Positions 17,044-26,165 of a DNA stretch of 64,000 nucleotides are shown here, piece after piece; the first letter of the stretch is position 1, and every line of letters starts with the position of its first letter. The notes beneath the pieces were generated by a model. The model worked only from the letters and a program-made list of their open reading frames with translations, did not search any database and was not told the DNA's origin. Where the stretch lies: the NCBI GenBank assembly GCA_032595675.1, contig JAVQMD010000001.1:2140640-2204639 (forward strand), given 5' to 3'. A program made the position numbers and the translations under genes. The stretch comes from Candidatus Electrothrix rattekaaiensis. GTDB lineage: Bacteria; Desulfobacterota; Desulfobulbia; Desulfobulbales; Desulfobulbaceae.

Positions 17044-17952
17044 CTATAGTACCTGCTGCATAACCTCGGGCAAAGGATGGCCGGGATCACGCCCCCCCCA
17101 GTTTAACTTATTGCGGAGGATATCGAAATACCCCTTATGCGGAGAGCTTATCAACCGCAACGGTTTGGCTGCCGCCTCAACAGATAGGAAATCATTGGCC
17201 CGCATGGTCCAACCCAGACGACCGTCCACCATAATCTTGACATTGGTCGAGGGCGGAGCCAGCTGGGCTGTCACCCGAGTTCGAGGCGAAAGGAGAACAG
17301 GTCGAGATTCGAGCATAAAAGGACAGATCGGGGTCACAAGGATGGTACGGAGTTCAGGATGGGCGATGGGCCCGCCCGCAGAGAGATTATAGGCAGTGGA
17401 GCCAGTGGGGGTGGAAATAATCAGCCCGTCCGCCTTATAGGTGGTGATGTATTCCCGGTCAGCCCAGCAACCGAGCCGCATCATCGGTTCTGTGCTGCTC
17501 TTGACGATCACCACCTCGTTGAGGGCGAACATAGGCGGCCCGGCAGACGCGCCGTTTTCATCGAGCAGCTCGGCCCGGAGCATCATCCGCTCCTCAATGG
17601 TAACCCCGCTGTTGAGGATCTCCTCAAGGGCCTGATACATCTCCTCGGCAGCCACTTCAGTGAGAAAACCGAGATTACCGAGGTTGATGCCGACCACCGG
17701 GATGCCGTGCCGCGCCGCCTGATCCGCCACATGGAGCAGGGTACCGTCGCCGCCCAGGATGGTCAGCATGTCCATTTCTGGATCAATCCAATCCAGTTCC
17801 GCTTTTATCGAATGCTTTCGATACCAACCGGCCAGCTCCCGGCCCACCCGGAGGACTTCAGGCGATTCCTTGCGGGTGATGATCCCGGCATAGCGAATAT
17901 ACATAGTATCTGCTGAATTTCTTAAAAGTTGGAAAAATCCTGAGCTGTCCAT
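17044..17952 (-). CDS. nadK: NAD kinase
   Basis: NadK phosphorylates NAD to NADP. Landmarks are LTILGGDGTLLHVADQAA (the GGDGT motif), GINLGNLGFLTEV, and the conserved LNEVVIVKSS region. The second half has TYKADGLIISTPTGSTAYNLSAGGPI and PICPFMLESRPVLL. The start is uncertain. The ATG at 17952 is used here, a GTG lies at 17964, and homologs usually begin at the position of the ATG at 17904 (MYIRYAGIITRK). A decayed IS66 copy lies 54-66 bases upstream on the same strand, so the original promoter may have been displaced. Confidence 0.93.
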   Translation of the reverse strand: MDSSGFFQLLRNSADTMYIRYAGIITRKESPEVLRVGRELAGWYRKHSIKAELDWIDPEMDMLTILGGDGTLLHVADQAARHGIPVVGINLGNLGFLTEVAAEEMYQALEEILNSGVTIEERMMLRAELLDENGASAGPPMFALNEVVIVKSSTEPMMRLGCWADREYITTYKADGLIISTPTGSTAYNLSAGGPIAHPELRTILVTPICPFMLESRPVLLSPRTRVTAQLAPPSTNVKIMVDGRLGWTMRANDFLSVEAAAKPLRLISSPHKGYFDILRNKLNWGGRDPGHPLPEVMQQVL

Positions 17953-18040
17953 ATCCTGTGACACTGTATTTCAAGCTTTCAATTTAAGGCACTCCCAGAG
18001 TATTTTCTGGGTTTTCGTGTAACTACTCAGCCCAATAAAA

Positions 18041-18073
18041 AAGGCCGCTTTCAGGAGTGATGAAAACGGCCTT
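18041..18073 (-). terminator. Rho-independent terminator inside the IS66 left end
   Basis: On the minus strand, arms AAGGCCG and CGGCCTT (extended by TTTC/GAAA) are followed by a run of T. It lies just after the transposase stop and would protect nadK from read-through. Confidence 0.7.
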
Positions 18074-18089
18074 TCCTGTTTTTTACTTT

Positions 18090-19597
18090 TTATGCTGCTG
18101 CGTCGGGAATAAAAGGATCGCCGTTGAAGGCGTCTTTGATCGCCTCGAAAATGTTTTTTGAATTTTTACGAGCCGTGGAGATATATCCCCGGATAGAAGC
18201 GAACCGTTCCGCACCTTCAACAGTTCGGAAACAACCCGAAACCTTCTGTTTGACCTTCATCATACGCACATCCCTTTCCGCCGCATTATTGTCGAACGGA
18301 ACCCGAAAATCGTACATAAAGGCGAGAGTCTCCGACTTGTAATCCCGGAGCCGTATCAGCAGATTGAGCGGCGGCGGTCTTTTCAGTCGTCCCTTCTTTT
18401 TTTCTTTTGGAGGCGTGAAGGGATTGTCCGCGAAGCCCCGGCAGACGATTTCATCGTACCTTCGTTCGAAGTTTTCGATTTCTTCCGAGCCAAAACTGTC
18501 CCGATCCGGCTTCAGTTTTTCGACCGCCTCTTTTATCTCAAGCAGCAGGTCGGCCATGTCTCCGGTCCATGCCTGTTCATACTGTTTGCCTATGAATTCA
18601 AGCTCGCGAAGGTGGTGCGAGTTGCACAGCCCATGACGGCATTTTTATATCCGAAGTACGATTTCAAGTGATCATGCACCATCTTGCCTTTGAATTCGCT
18701 GAGGATGCCAGCTGCATCCATCGCTTCTTTTCCTCGCTTTTCATGCACGTTATAATGAGTGAGCAGGTCCGACGAAGCGACATGCAGCCAATGAAGTTTT
18801 CCTTTGACACGCAGTCCGGTTTCGTCCGCATTCAGAACCTCAGCATTACGGAGAAGCTCCGCAGTTGCCTCGGTCGAGGGCCGAACGCACTCGGAAAGCT
18901 CTTCGGAAGCCTTGAGCAGCGAACCCTCCGAAATTCCGTGCCCGGTCGAATTCTCAATAATTTGTGCGGTGCGTTCAAGCGGAATATGATGCTGATTCCC
19001 GAAATACGCGGCCCATGTCTTTACCCCTGTGCCATATCTAACGCCCCGTTTGACGCTTTCCGGGAATTCACCCCGGTTTTCAGTTCCGCATCCAGGACAG
19101 ATCTTTATTTCCGCCCGGTGCGCGGTTACTTCAATTCGAATCGCCGGAATATCATAAACCTGCCGTTCCTCCTCTCCGACGGCGGAGACGTCCTCAAGCG
19201 ACGTCCGGCAGTTTGTACATTCGTCAGGTTTATGCGTTGCTGTATGATCCGGGGTTTCTGACCGCTCAAGAGTATGCCCCTTATGACCGGGTGCGCCCGC
19301 CGTTCGGCTTTTGACCGGGTTTTCTCAGGCTGTTCGTTCTGTTCGGTTTGTTGTATCCGTCGCTTGAAGGCGGTTTCCGCTGTTGCGGCTGTTTTTCGAC
19401 AGTCGGGCCTGCAAATCCTTCAACATTCCGGCCTGCTTTTCCAACTGAGCGGCAAGTTCTTCAACCTGTACGGTTACGCTGTCGAACAGCGTAACAACCG
19501 CTTCTTCTCCTTCAGCGAAGGCCTTGCGGATTGCTTTATGATCGGGAATACTGAAATTCATAACAACAGAATAATCTTCACCCATTGATTTTGTCAA
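18090..19597 (-). pseudogene. IS66 family transposase, broken by frameshifts
   Basis: Three open pieces together spell one IS66 DDE transposase. The N-terminal piece (19597-19325) has the leucine-zipper-like region and SKNSRNSG. A middle piece (about 19255-18640) has the zinc-binding CTNCRTSL and CPGCGTENRG, and later LNADETGLRVKGKLHWLHV. The C-terminal piece (18557-18090) has PFDNNAAERDVRMMKVKQKVSGCFR with the catalytic Glu. Breaks lie near 19375 (loss of one A in AAA CCG), near 19290, and near 18632 (loss of one C, restoring the expected AVHGLCNSHHLREL). The element is therefore unable to move unless supplied in trans. Confidence 0.9.
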
Positions 19598-19720
19598 GAG
19601 GCTTGGCGGCTGGCTGAGTAGTTACGTTTTCGTCAATAATACGATATTGCAGGTGGAAACCGGGCACACTTTTCCCCTACCCGACTTCGGGTTTAAACAA
19701 CATTCGATCTCGGAAGATGA

Positions 19721-20947
19721 TTATGCCAGCCCTAATTTGATCAAACTTTTTTCCGAAATTTTTTCCTCACGCCAAAGCTGTAAGAATTTTTTAAGATTAT
19801 AAGAAGCTTGACACAACAAAGACCAGACTCGATCTCCCACTAACCCTCGGTAGAGACTGCGTCCGAACCCCCGGAGATTTTTGGCAACGGCGATAAATCC
19901 TTCAGTCGCCGAACGAGCTTTTTGGCAAAATTCTCTTTTGGTTTCATCAACATCTTCAGAGCGGCCAAGAAAAACGTTGTCGATTTTCTCCGCAACTTTA
20001 AAATTCGCTTGGCTCCGAAAACCAAGATCGCTGACAACTGTCTTGGGGCGTTGCCTCATACGTTTTTTGAAAAGCTCGAAGGTCTCGGGGAAAAGTTTTG
20101 TATCATTCGGTTTTCCAATAAAATTTTCAACAGTGATGAGAAATCCCTCACGGTTGAAAGTCATCTGTAGCGTTGTTCCGAACTCGCACTTAGGATGAGA
20201 TTTTCCCTTTTTAATCGGGCGAGCATCTGGCTCGTCCAAGGAGACGATTCGGTTTTTTATATGCACTTTTCCTTCAAGTTTTTCAAGTGTCTGTTCTTCT
20301 AAAAGATTTAACAGCTCAAGAAGTGCTAAATTTTTGGAACAGTTAAGAACTTCAACTTTTTGACTGAATATTTTTAAAGCCGGAAAAAATAAGTCATGAA
20401 ATACACACAGATATTCAGCACGGTTTTGCTTCTTGGTCAGGTTGAATGATCGCCATTTCTTTTTTAATTCATCATCGTTCCACCATATCTGAATGTCATA
20501 TTTCTCAGCAAATTTTCTCATTTTAGAAAAAGATTTAAAGATTAGCTGAACATCATTAGGATAAATAATGTTATTATTTAAAACTGTCGAATCAATTAAA
20601 GCGTTGTCTCCGTTTATCACAGCGGCACTACGGAGCATTTCAAAAATATATTTTTCGACAATAGATATTCCTTCTTCTCCGAGGCGTTTCCTGATGACAG
20701 TCAAGCTGGTCGGATGAATAAAATTTAGCAAGTTGCCATCAGGAACATTGCAGAAATACTGCATATAACGATTTTCTTTTATTTGCTGAATCACTTTCCT
20801 GTCGCTCAACGTATAGTGCTTCATTGCCAGCATAATTGCTATCATTATTCGAAGTGATTTGCCGACAGCTCCTTTGTCCTTGCTGTAAAAAAAGGAAAGT
20901 TGCATGATTATTTTCTCCCATGGAATCACATCTCGAAGGACAACCAA
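19721..20947 (-). CDS. DDE transposase, IS5/IS1182-like
   Basis: A 408-residue transposase with a DDE layout: NALIDSTVLNNNI near residue 115 (first Asp), KTVVSDLGFRSQ near 300 (second Asp) and ARSATEGFIAVAKNLRGFGRSLYRG near 345 (Glu). The N-terminal block has LRIMIAIMLAMKHYTLSDRKVIQQIKENRYMQYF, typical of IS1182/IS5-type elements. The reading frame is open about 50 bases further upstream (peptide AFSAQWVKSNIIDPTQD, which looks like real transposase) without an ATG or GTG. The annotated start is a TTG, and the true start may be lost or unusual. The element ends could not be fixed. Confidence 0.8.
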   Translation of the reverse strand: MVVLRDVIPWEKIIMQLSFFYSKDKGAVGKSLRIMIAIMLAMKHYTLSDRKVIQQIKENRYMQYFCNVPDGNLLNFIHPTSLTVIRKRLGEEGISIVEKYIFEMLRSAAVINGDNALIDSTVLNNNIIYPNDVQLIFKSFSKMRKFAEKYDIQIWWNDDELKKKWRSFNLTKKQNRAEYLCVFHDLFFPALKIFSQKVEVLNCSKNLALLELLNLLEEQTLEKLEGKVHIKNRIVSLDEPDARPIKKGKSHPKCEFGTTLQMTFNREGFLITVENFIGKPNDTKLFPETFELFKKRMRQRPKTVVSDLGFRSQANFKVAEKIDNVFLGRSEDVDETKREFCQKARSATEGFIAVAKNLRGFGRSLYRGLVGDRVWSLLCQASYNLKKFLQLWREEKISEKSLIKLGLA

Positions 20948-21015
20948 ATCCTGAGTGGGGTCAATGATATTGCTCTTGACCCATTGTGCAGAAAACGCCT
21001 CTTTAATTCAAATCA

Positions 21016-21542
21016 CTATGGACTGAAAGTCCATAGAATGAAATAAGACTGAAAGTCTCTGTTTCAGCTAAAGCTGACTGAAAGGCGAAGGCTCAAGCCT
21101 TTGTGATATGACTGAAAGTCACTCGACAACAAAACTATCATCTTGATGATTCGGGTGTTTCTCATGGTTTCGGAGGTACTCGTTGATCAAATGTTTTCCC
21201 CAATACCGTTTTCCCAACTGCGGAAACTCCTCCTGAATTTTTCGCGAACTTCTACCTTTCATCAGGCGCACCATTTCGCTGACTGAAAGTTTGGGAGGAT
21301 AAGAGACATAGATATGGACATGATCTTTACTCACCCGTCCCTGGATAATATGGATATCATGACTATCGCACACCTGACGTATGATATCTCTCAATCTGAT
21401 CCCTATATCCTGTGTCAGAACACTGTAGCGATATTTAGTAATCCAGACCAGATGCACTTTTAAATCGTGGATCGTATGGGAGCCTTTTCTATATGATCTC
21501 ATACGAAATCTTATACTAAAAGTCTTGGACTAAAGTCCATAG
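21016..21542 (-). mobile_element. IS200-like element with hairpin ends
   Basis: Both ends carry near-identical small hairpins rather than inverted repeats, as in IS200/IS605: CTATGGACT-gaa-AGTCCATAG at 21016-21036 and TGGACT-aa-AGTCCA at 21526-21539. It contains a single Y1 transposase gene. Copies of GACTGAAAGTC recur at 21021, 21047 and 21110, with a partial copy at 21076. Exact cleavage sites were not determined. Confidence 0.7.
21119..21502 (-). CDS. tnpA: IS200/IS605 family TnpA transposase, probably internally deleted
   Basis: TnpA of IS200 type is a single-strand Y1 HUH transposase. The sequence starts YRKGSHTIHDLKVHLVWITKYRY and includes the HUH motif DHVHIYV near residue 65, then SVSEMVRLMKGRSSRKIQEEFP. 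After KRYWGKH the family normally has about 15 residues of the pattern FWxRGYFxxTxG. Here the protein jumps straight to LINEYLRNHEKHPN, where Tyr in NEYL is the likely nucleophile. At 127 residues it is about that much short. The stop overlaps a GACTGAAAGTC repeat. Activity is doubtful. Confidence 0.82.
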   Translation of the reverse strand: MRSYRKGSHTIHDLKVHLVWITKYRYSVLTQDIGIRLRDIIRQVCDSHDIHIIQGRVSKDHVHIYVSYPPKLSVSEMVRLMKGRSSRKIQEEFPQLGKRYWGKHLINEYLRNHEKHPNHQDDSFVVE

Positions 21543-21671
21543 TTTTCACTAGCGATTTGGATAATGAAATTTCAATCATGATAAACTGCACCATAGCAGG
21601 TCTTTTTAGTTGGCATACGCATCCAGCTCACTAAATGCGCATTTAAAGAACCAGTTAATGGTGGCATACAT

Positions 21672-22940
21672 TCATATACAATGCAACGTTATTACCGGAT
21701 ATAAAAGAAATTCAGCAGATACTAAGTACTCTGCTAAGGAAGAAATATTCCGCACTGACTCTGTCAATTTCACAGCCAAAATTGCGGCCTCCTTGCCTTT
21801 TGCCAGCGAGCCGAGCTGCTTGTCCAGACTCAATGCCTCGGCCCCGCCCAAGGTTGCCATGCGCAGGATATCCCCCGGATCAACGGTCGGATGCTCTTCA
21901 GCCAGCAGGCGTATTTCCCGCCAGATGGACAGTTCGGGATTACTGGTCAGGCTGTCTGTACCCAAGGCGGGCAGGATCCCTTTGCGCAGGTAGTTCTCCA
22001 CCGGGGCTGTGCCTACCCCAAGATAGCGGTTGCTGCCCGGACAGAGGCAGACTTTGGCATCGGTTTCCGCGAGTAGATCCATTTCCTGGCCTGTCACATG
22101 AAGACAATGCACACAAAGTGTTCGGCTATCAAGAAGACCGTGCTGGTGGAGATAGGATACCGAGCCTTTGCTGTCCGAGCCGGTGGGTTGGAAGGACTCG
22201 TCCCAGAAGCCCCGCTGTTCAAGGAAATCCCGCATCTCTCCTGTACCTTGGCTGATCATGTCATGCTCGGCTGTTGATTCAGCAATATGGATAGAAAAGA
22301 TTTGACCCAACCGGGTTGCCCTTTTTTTTAAGGCACGGAGCAGGTCAAGGTGAGTGGAGTAGGGGGCATGGGCGGTACAACATACATAGGGGTGATCCGC
22401 TTCCTTCTTCAGGCTGTTCAGAGCTGCGGCAAGCTCAGATGCCCGCAGGCCGAGGTATTCTTTCAAGCAGAGCAGGTGGCCTGGAAACTCAGGAATCAGC
22501 TCTCGGATTAGGCCGGTGTTGGAGATGTCGGCAATGGCAACAACGCCCTGGTCCTCCTGCTGGCTAAGCACGGTACGGGCTGCATCCAGTATGGTTTTTT
22601 TATCAGCATCGGCCTTAGCACGTTCAACAAGCATGTGGCCGATCCAACAGGTAAAGTTTGTAGGAGCCGGTTCCTGAGAAAGATAGGCGAGATGGGAAAG
22701 TTCCAGATGGGTATGGGCGTTGATCAGGCCGGGCATGAGCACGGCATCAGGATGGTCAATGATCTTCGCGTCCGGATAATGATGGGCAAGCTGTTGGAAA
22801 CCGCCGAGGTCAAGGATCCGGTCCGCTCGAACCGCAATGCCGCCGTCTGCAAGCGGGGGACAGCTTATAGGGAGGAGCCAAGGGGCACGATGAATTGTCA
22901 GCCTACTTGTCAGTTTGTCTGTCACTGCTTCTGCTGTCAC
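21672..22940 (-). CDS. mqnX: Aminodeoxyfutalosine deaminase (futalosine menaquinone pathway)
   Basis: An amidohydrolase-superfamily protein of 422 residues. Metal ligands are visible in LMPGLINAHTHLELSH near 68, CTAHAPYSTHLDLL near 190, FSIHIAESTAEHD near 215, CVHCLHVTGQEM near 275 and LGTDSLTSNPELSIW near 330. Family members deaminate aminodeoxyfutalosine or related purines. The MqnX assignment rests mainly on the direct overlap with mqnC. Initiation is GTG at 22940, preceded by AGGAG, with the base overlapping the mqnC stop. The last 15 residues (LVSAEFLLYPVITLHCI) look unlike the family and run towards the IS200 element, so the C-terminus may be altered. Confidence 0.85.
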   Translation of the reverse strand: MTAEAVTDKLTSRLTIHRAPWLLPISCPPLADGGIAVRADRILDLGGFQQLAHHYPDAKIIDHPDAVLMPGLINAHTHLELSHLAYLSQEPAPTNFTCWIGHMLVERAKADADKKTILDAARTVLSQQEDQGVVAIADISNTGLIRELIPEFPGHLLCLKEYLGLRASELAAALNSLKKEADHPYVCCTAHAPYSTHLDLLRALKKRATRLGQIFSIHIAESTAEHDMISQGTGEMRDFLEQRGFWDESFQPTGSDSKGSVSYLHQHGLLDSRTLCVHCLHVTGQEMDLLAETDAKVCLCPGSNRYLGVGTAPVENYLRKGILPALGTDSLTSNPELSIWREIRLLAEEHPTVDPGDILRMATLGGAEALSLDKQLGSLAKGKEAAILAVKLTESVRNISSLAEYLVSAEFLLYPVITLHCI

Positions 22941-24025
22941 TACTCCTGCCCAACTAGGGTGTAATCCATCAGCCGTTGTTGCGGGGTGAAACCGGCATCC
23001 GTGACTAGGTTCTGGATCTCCTGCTCGGACAGGCGGAAATGCACTCCTGCAGCAGCAACCACGTTTTCTTCAATCATGGTGGAACCGAAATCATTGGCCC
23101 CGAAAAAGAGGGAGAGCTGAGCGATCTTCGGGCCTTGGGTCACCCATGATGCCTGGACATTATCAAAATTATCAAGAAAAATACGGCTCAGGGCCAGCAT
23201 GCGCAGATAAGCAAAGGCTGAGGCCTTTTCGATGCCAGATTCCTGATCAGATTGCATGGTCTCAGCTAGGGCGGTGTTGTCGGGCTGGAAAGGCCAGGGG
23301 ATAAAGGCGGTAAAGCCGCCGGTGCGGTCCTGGAGATCACGCAGACGTTGGAGGTGCTCCAGCCGTTCTTCCCAGGTTTCGATATGCCCGAACATCATGG
23401 TGGCGGTGGTGCGCATCCCTAAGTTATGGGCTGTTTCCATGACCATGATCCACTCATCTGCCGAGCATTTACGCGGGGCTAGCTGCTGCCGCACCCGGTC
23501 GGTGAGGATCTCAGCTCCGCCGCCGGGAATGGAATCCAGGCCTGCGGCCATGAGCCGTTGCAGAACCTCTTTGATAGAGAGCTTGGAAAGCTCGGCAAAA
23601 TGACAGATTTCAGGTGGAGAAAAGCCGTGGATATGAATACCGGTGGCCTTCATGAAACGGAGCATGTCCTCGTAATACTCCAACGGCAGGTCCGGGTGGA
23701 GACCGCCCTGGAGGAGGATCTGGGTGCCGCCCAGTTCCTGGGTCTCGCGGATCTTTTGTAGCAGCTCGTCCTTGCTCAGAACGCTACCCTCCGGGGCTTC
23801 CGGTGCCTTGAAAAAGGCGCAGAATTTACAGGCCGAGATGCAGATATCCGTATAATTAATGTTCCGGTCAATGACATAGGTGACCTGCGGCTCTGGGTGC
23901 AGTCGCTTACGGACGGCATTAGCCATGAAACCGAGTTGGTAGAGGTCGGCCTTGTCGGCAAGGAGGAGGAATTCTTCACCGGTGATGCGCTCTCCGGTAA
24001 TGACTTTATCTGTTATTTGCTGCAT
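22940..24025 (-). CDS. mqnC: Cyclic dehypoxanthinyl futalosine synthase
   Basis: MqnC is a radical SAM enzyme that cyclises dehypoxanthine futalosine in menaquinone synthesis. The cluster motif is CISACKFCAF near residue 64. Also seen are ILLQGGLHPDLPLEYY, HGFSPPEI, the MqnC-like GLDSIPGGGAEIL, and MMFGHIETWEERLEHL. The related MqnE differs in the cluster surroundings, but an MqnE or MqnC swap cannot be wholly excluded without alignment. At 361 residues it is full length. With mqnX it forms a two-gene operon. This route replaces the classical men pathway in many Desulfobacterota. Confidence 0.92.
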   Translation of the reverse strand: MQQITDKVITGERITGEEFLLLADKADLYQLGFMANAVRKRLHPEPQVTYVIDRNINYTDICISACKFCAFFKAPEAPEGSVLSKDELLQKIRETQELGGTQILLQGGLHPDLPLEYYEDMLRFMKATGIHIHGFSPPEICHFAELSKLSIKEVLQRLMAAGLDSIPGGGAEILTDRVRQQLAPRKCSADEWIMVMETAHNLGMRTTATMMFGHIETWEERLEHLQRLRDLQDRTGGFTAFIPWPFQPDNTALAETMQSDQESGIEKASAFAYLRMLALSRIFLDNFDNVQASWVTQGPKIAQLSLFFGANDFGSTMIEENVVAAAGVHFRLSEQEIQNLVTDAGFTPQQRLMDYTLVGQE

Positions 24026-24179
24026 GATGAGAGAGTGTGTTTATTGGCAATGTTCACTTACTTTGGCCTTGTTGAAATCGACAGCGGCTTGGTGATTTTG
24101 GGATATTCATCCATACTTGATTACAACGCAAAAAGCTCTTGTAAAACGCTGGCGGCTTTCCCCTACGCATTTTTTGAGA

Positions 24180-25103
24180 TCACGCGATCCAGGAGAACCC
24201 GCCGCATCGTTGCTCCTCGACAGTCAGCGATTCAAAGCCCGAGACGACATCGAACAGTTCCTCGTCAATGCCGCTCTGGCGCAAACTATGGAACGTCCGA
24301 TTGAGGTCTTCCAGCAATTCGTCGATATTCTTGTCAGCACGCTGCATTGCGGCTAGGCGGCTTGCGTTTTCACTTGCAAGGGATTCGGCGCAGGCTCGGA
24401 AGAGCGAAACGAAAAGATATTCGCGGATCAGTGCGTGCAGCGTCGTGCTGTTGCCACCCATGATCTCGGGCAATTTTTCCGTCGGCCAAGGAAGCTTGGC
24501 CAGCCTGCGTTGCCAGTTTTCATCTAAAGGCAGCAGTCGCTGACTGACCGGCGCATAAATCGAGCCCGATCCGGGGCGGTTGTAGAAAAGGTAAAGCGGC
24601 GCAACGCCCTTGTCCGGGCTGCGACCTGCCTCGCTTTCCACCAGAATCTGCCCGACAAGCGGGGTGATGGCCTTGACGGAATTCGGCACTGTGAAGAGGC
24701 CGACTGACGACAGGCCCGCGTCCGTCAAGCGTGCATGAACACGTTCGCCGACAGCCCAGACCTGCGGTCTGCCGGGCAGCGTTGCGAGGGTCTTCATCGC
24801 GTAATCGGCCACCACGTCATTAAATTGGCCCACCAATCCCTGATCGGAACCGAACACAACCGCGTTTACCTCAACCGTATCGGGCTGTTCAGTGCCTCCG
24901 GTCATCCATGCCGTCGAACTGGTGCCTCGGAAACAGACGCTCAAACCTAGTTCCACCGTGCGATTGTAGTCGACCAACGCACTCACCGATTTTTCGTATT
25001 GTCCGATGCTCGAAGCGGCCAGGGCCTTCATCGTGCGGACGACGGATTGGAGATCTCCGGCACTGCTGATTTTTCGACGCAGACTCGCCGTAGTCTCGCT
25101 CAT
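24180..25103 (-). CDS. atpG: N-type ATPase gamma subunit
   Basis: AtpG is the central rotor stalk linking catalytic beta subunits to the c ring. The N-terminus SLRRKISSAGDLQSVVRTMKALAASSIGQYEKS is the conserved gamma coiled coil. The C-terminal helix RLAAMQRADKNIDELLEDLNRTFHSLRQSGIDEELFDVVSGFESL is also typical. The middle is divergent, as is usual in N-ATPases. It closes the atpDCQRBEFAG series. Two small non-ATPase genes separate it from atpA, which is not the standard arrangement. Confidence 0.9.
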   Translation of the reverse strand: MSETTASLRRKISSAGDLQSVVRTMKALAASSIGQYEKSVSALVDYNRTVELGLSVCFRGTSSTAWMTGGTEQPDTVEVNAVVFGSDQGLVGQFNDVVADYAMKTLATLPGRPQVWAVGERVHARLTDAGLSSVGLFTVPNSVKAITPLVGQILVESEAGRSPDKGVAPLYLFYNRPGSGSIYAPVSQRLLPLDENWQRRLAKLPWPTEKLPEIMGGNSTTLHALIREYLFVSLFRACAESLASENASRLAAMQRADKNIDELLEDLNRTFHSLRQSGIDEELFDVVSGFESLTVEEQRCGGFSWIA

Positions 25104-25147
25104 GACGTTCTCCTCGGGTTCAGGCCTATCAATCAGTGCCTTATGCC

Positions 25148-25540
25148 TTATTTCACAGCTTTTTCATCTGATGAAAACATATTGACAATCGTCTTGACAA
25201 GTTCGCCAATCACCAGGGCATATTTTGCCAGATAATCAGCGGTCTCATTGATCGTCAATACTGTATCGGTGGTTTCGTGAGAAATGGTTCTGACGGCCTC
25301 ACCCGCCTCATCAACGCTTTTTTTGACCTCTTCGCTGATTCTTGCGGTATTTTCTGAAATCTCATGAATGTTGGGAATGATTTGATTTAAATGATCTTGG
25401 TTTTTTTCCAGCGTTGCTAAAGCCACTTTAATCAAACCATTAATGTTTTTCAGCGTCACGATGGCGTATCCACCGGCCACGACAAATAAAGCAAAAACGA
25501 TGAATATGCCCAATTCATTCAAAGTAATTGATCCTTGCAT
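25148..25540 (-). CDS. DUF948-like single-pass membrane protein
   Basis: A 130-residue protein with one N-terminal membrane helix (LGIFIVFALFVVAGGYAIVTL). A long amphipathic coiled region follows (NQDHLNQIIPNIHEISENTARISEEVKKSVDEAG) and continues to residue 125. The pattern matches DUF948-type proteins, often encoded beside YtxH proteins in Firmicutes stress loci, and a ytxH gene is next door here. It lies inside the ATPase operon between atpA and atpG. Confidence 0.65.
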   Translation of the reverse strand: MQGSITLNELGIFIVFALFVVAGGYAIVTLKNINGLIKVALATLEKNQDHLNQIIPNIHEISENTARISEEVKKSVDEAGEAVRTISHETTDTVLTINETADYLAKYALVIGELVKTIVNMFSSDEKAVK

Positions 25541-25593
25541 AAGGCTATCCTTTTTTTGCGTTTTGAAAAGTAAGCAAGTAGATAATCAAATAT

Positions 25594-25671
25594 AATCGAC
25601 ACTCGAAGTTGGCCTGCAAGCCCATCTTTCGGCATTCTTACAGGGCTGATACAGTGCTGAAAGTGTCGATT
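25594..25671. repeat. Inverted repeat between the DUF948-like and ytxH genes
   Basis: Arms aatcgacact (25594-25603) and agtgtcgatt (25662-25671) are perfect 10-base complements around a 58-base loop that itself contains the pair gcctg/cagggc. The 198-base intergene interval has no gene. It may hold an internal transcript feature, but there is no clear T tract. Confidence 0.45.
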
Positions 25672-25738
25672 GTTCAAGGTAGATTGACTTTCTGTCAAAC
25701 TCTATTTATTGGTTTTTTTCTTTTTATCTTGGCTGAAT

Positions 25739-26074
25739 TCATCTTAATCTCTCCAAAGATCCTTTTGCAGCGGCAACGCCTTCTTGACCGGCTTCGCGCA
25801 AATGAGAGCCTTTTTCCGCAGCCGAAGCGGATATTTTTTCTTTGGTTGCGGACACATTATCTTTAAAATCCTTGACGGTTTCGCTGGTTTTATCGGCAAT
25901 GATCTGCCGGGTTTCTTTGCCTGATTTGGGGGCGAACAGGATTCCAGCCGCAACTCCCAGTGCGGAGCCGATGCCGACCCCTATGGCGATATTTTTAGTT
26001 CTTTTTCGTCGCATATCCTTTGCTCGCGAACTCCTGGATTTTTTCACTTTATTTGCCAATTCATTCAAGATCAT
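25739..26074 (-). CDS. YtxH domain membrane protein
   Basis: The ATG at 26074 is chosen because AGGAGG stands 6 bases before it; the longer open frame has no such signal. The 111-residue product has a basic N-terminus (KVKKSRSSRAKDMRRKRTKN). A glycine-rich helix IAIGVGIGSALGVAAGILFAPKSGKETRQ follows, which is the YtxH signature (GILFAPKSGKETR). A charged amphipathic tail comes last. YtxH proteins are general-stress membrane proteins of unknown action. The position inside an N-ATPase operon is notable. Confidence 0.85.
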   Translation of the reverse strand: MILNELANKVKKSRSSRAKDMRRKRTKNIAIGVGIGSALGVAAGILFAPKSGKETRQIIADKTSETVKDFKDNVSATKEKISASAAEKGSHLREAGQEGVAAAKGSLERLR

Positions 26075-26165
26075 GATGTATCCTCCTGCTTTGATTGTGT
26101 TCAACAACATGGTTTGTTCCCCCTTCTGTTCTCTTTTTAAAGTTCAGAAAATTTTTCTGCCATCT

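Larger units (their letters stand above)
18019..19625 (-). mobile_element. IS66-family insertion sequence with exact target duplication
   Basis: The perfect 14-base terminal inverted repeats are gtaactactcagcc (18019-18032) and ggctgagtagttac (19612-19625). They are flanked by an identical 8-bp direct repeat gttttcgt (18011-18018 and 19626-19633), the duplication length expected for IS66. The 1607-bp element carries one transposase gene and no tnpA/tnpB, like the short ISBst12-type members. A terminator hairpin lies inside the left end. Confidence 0.93.
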
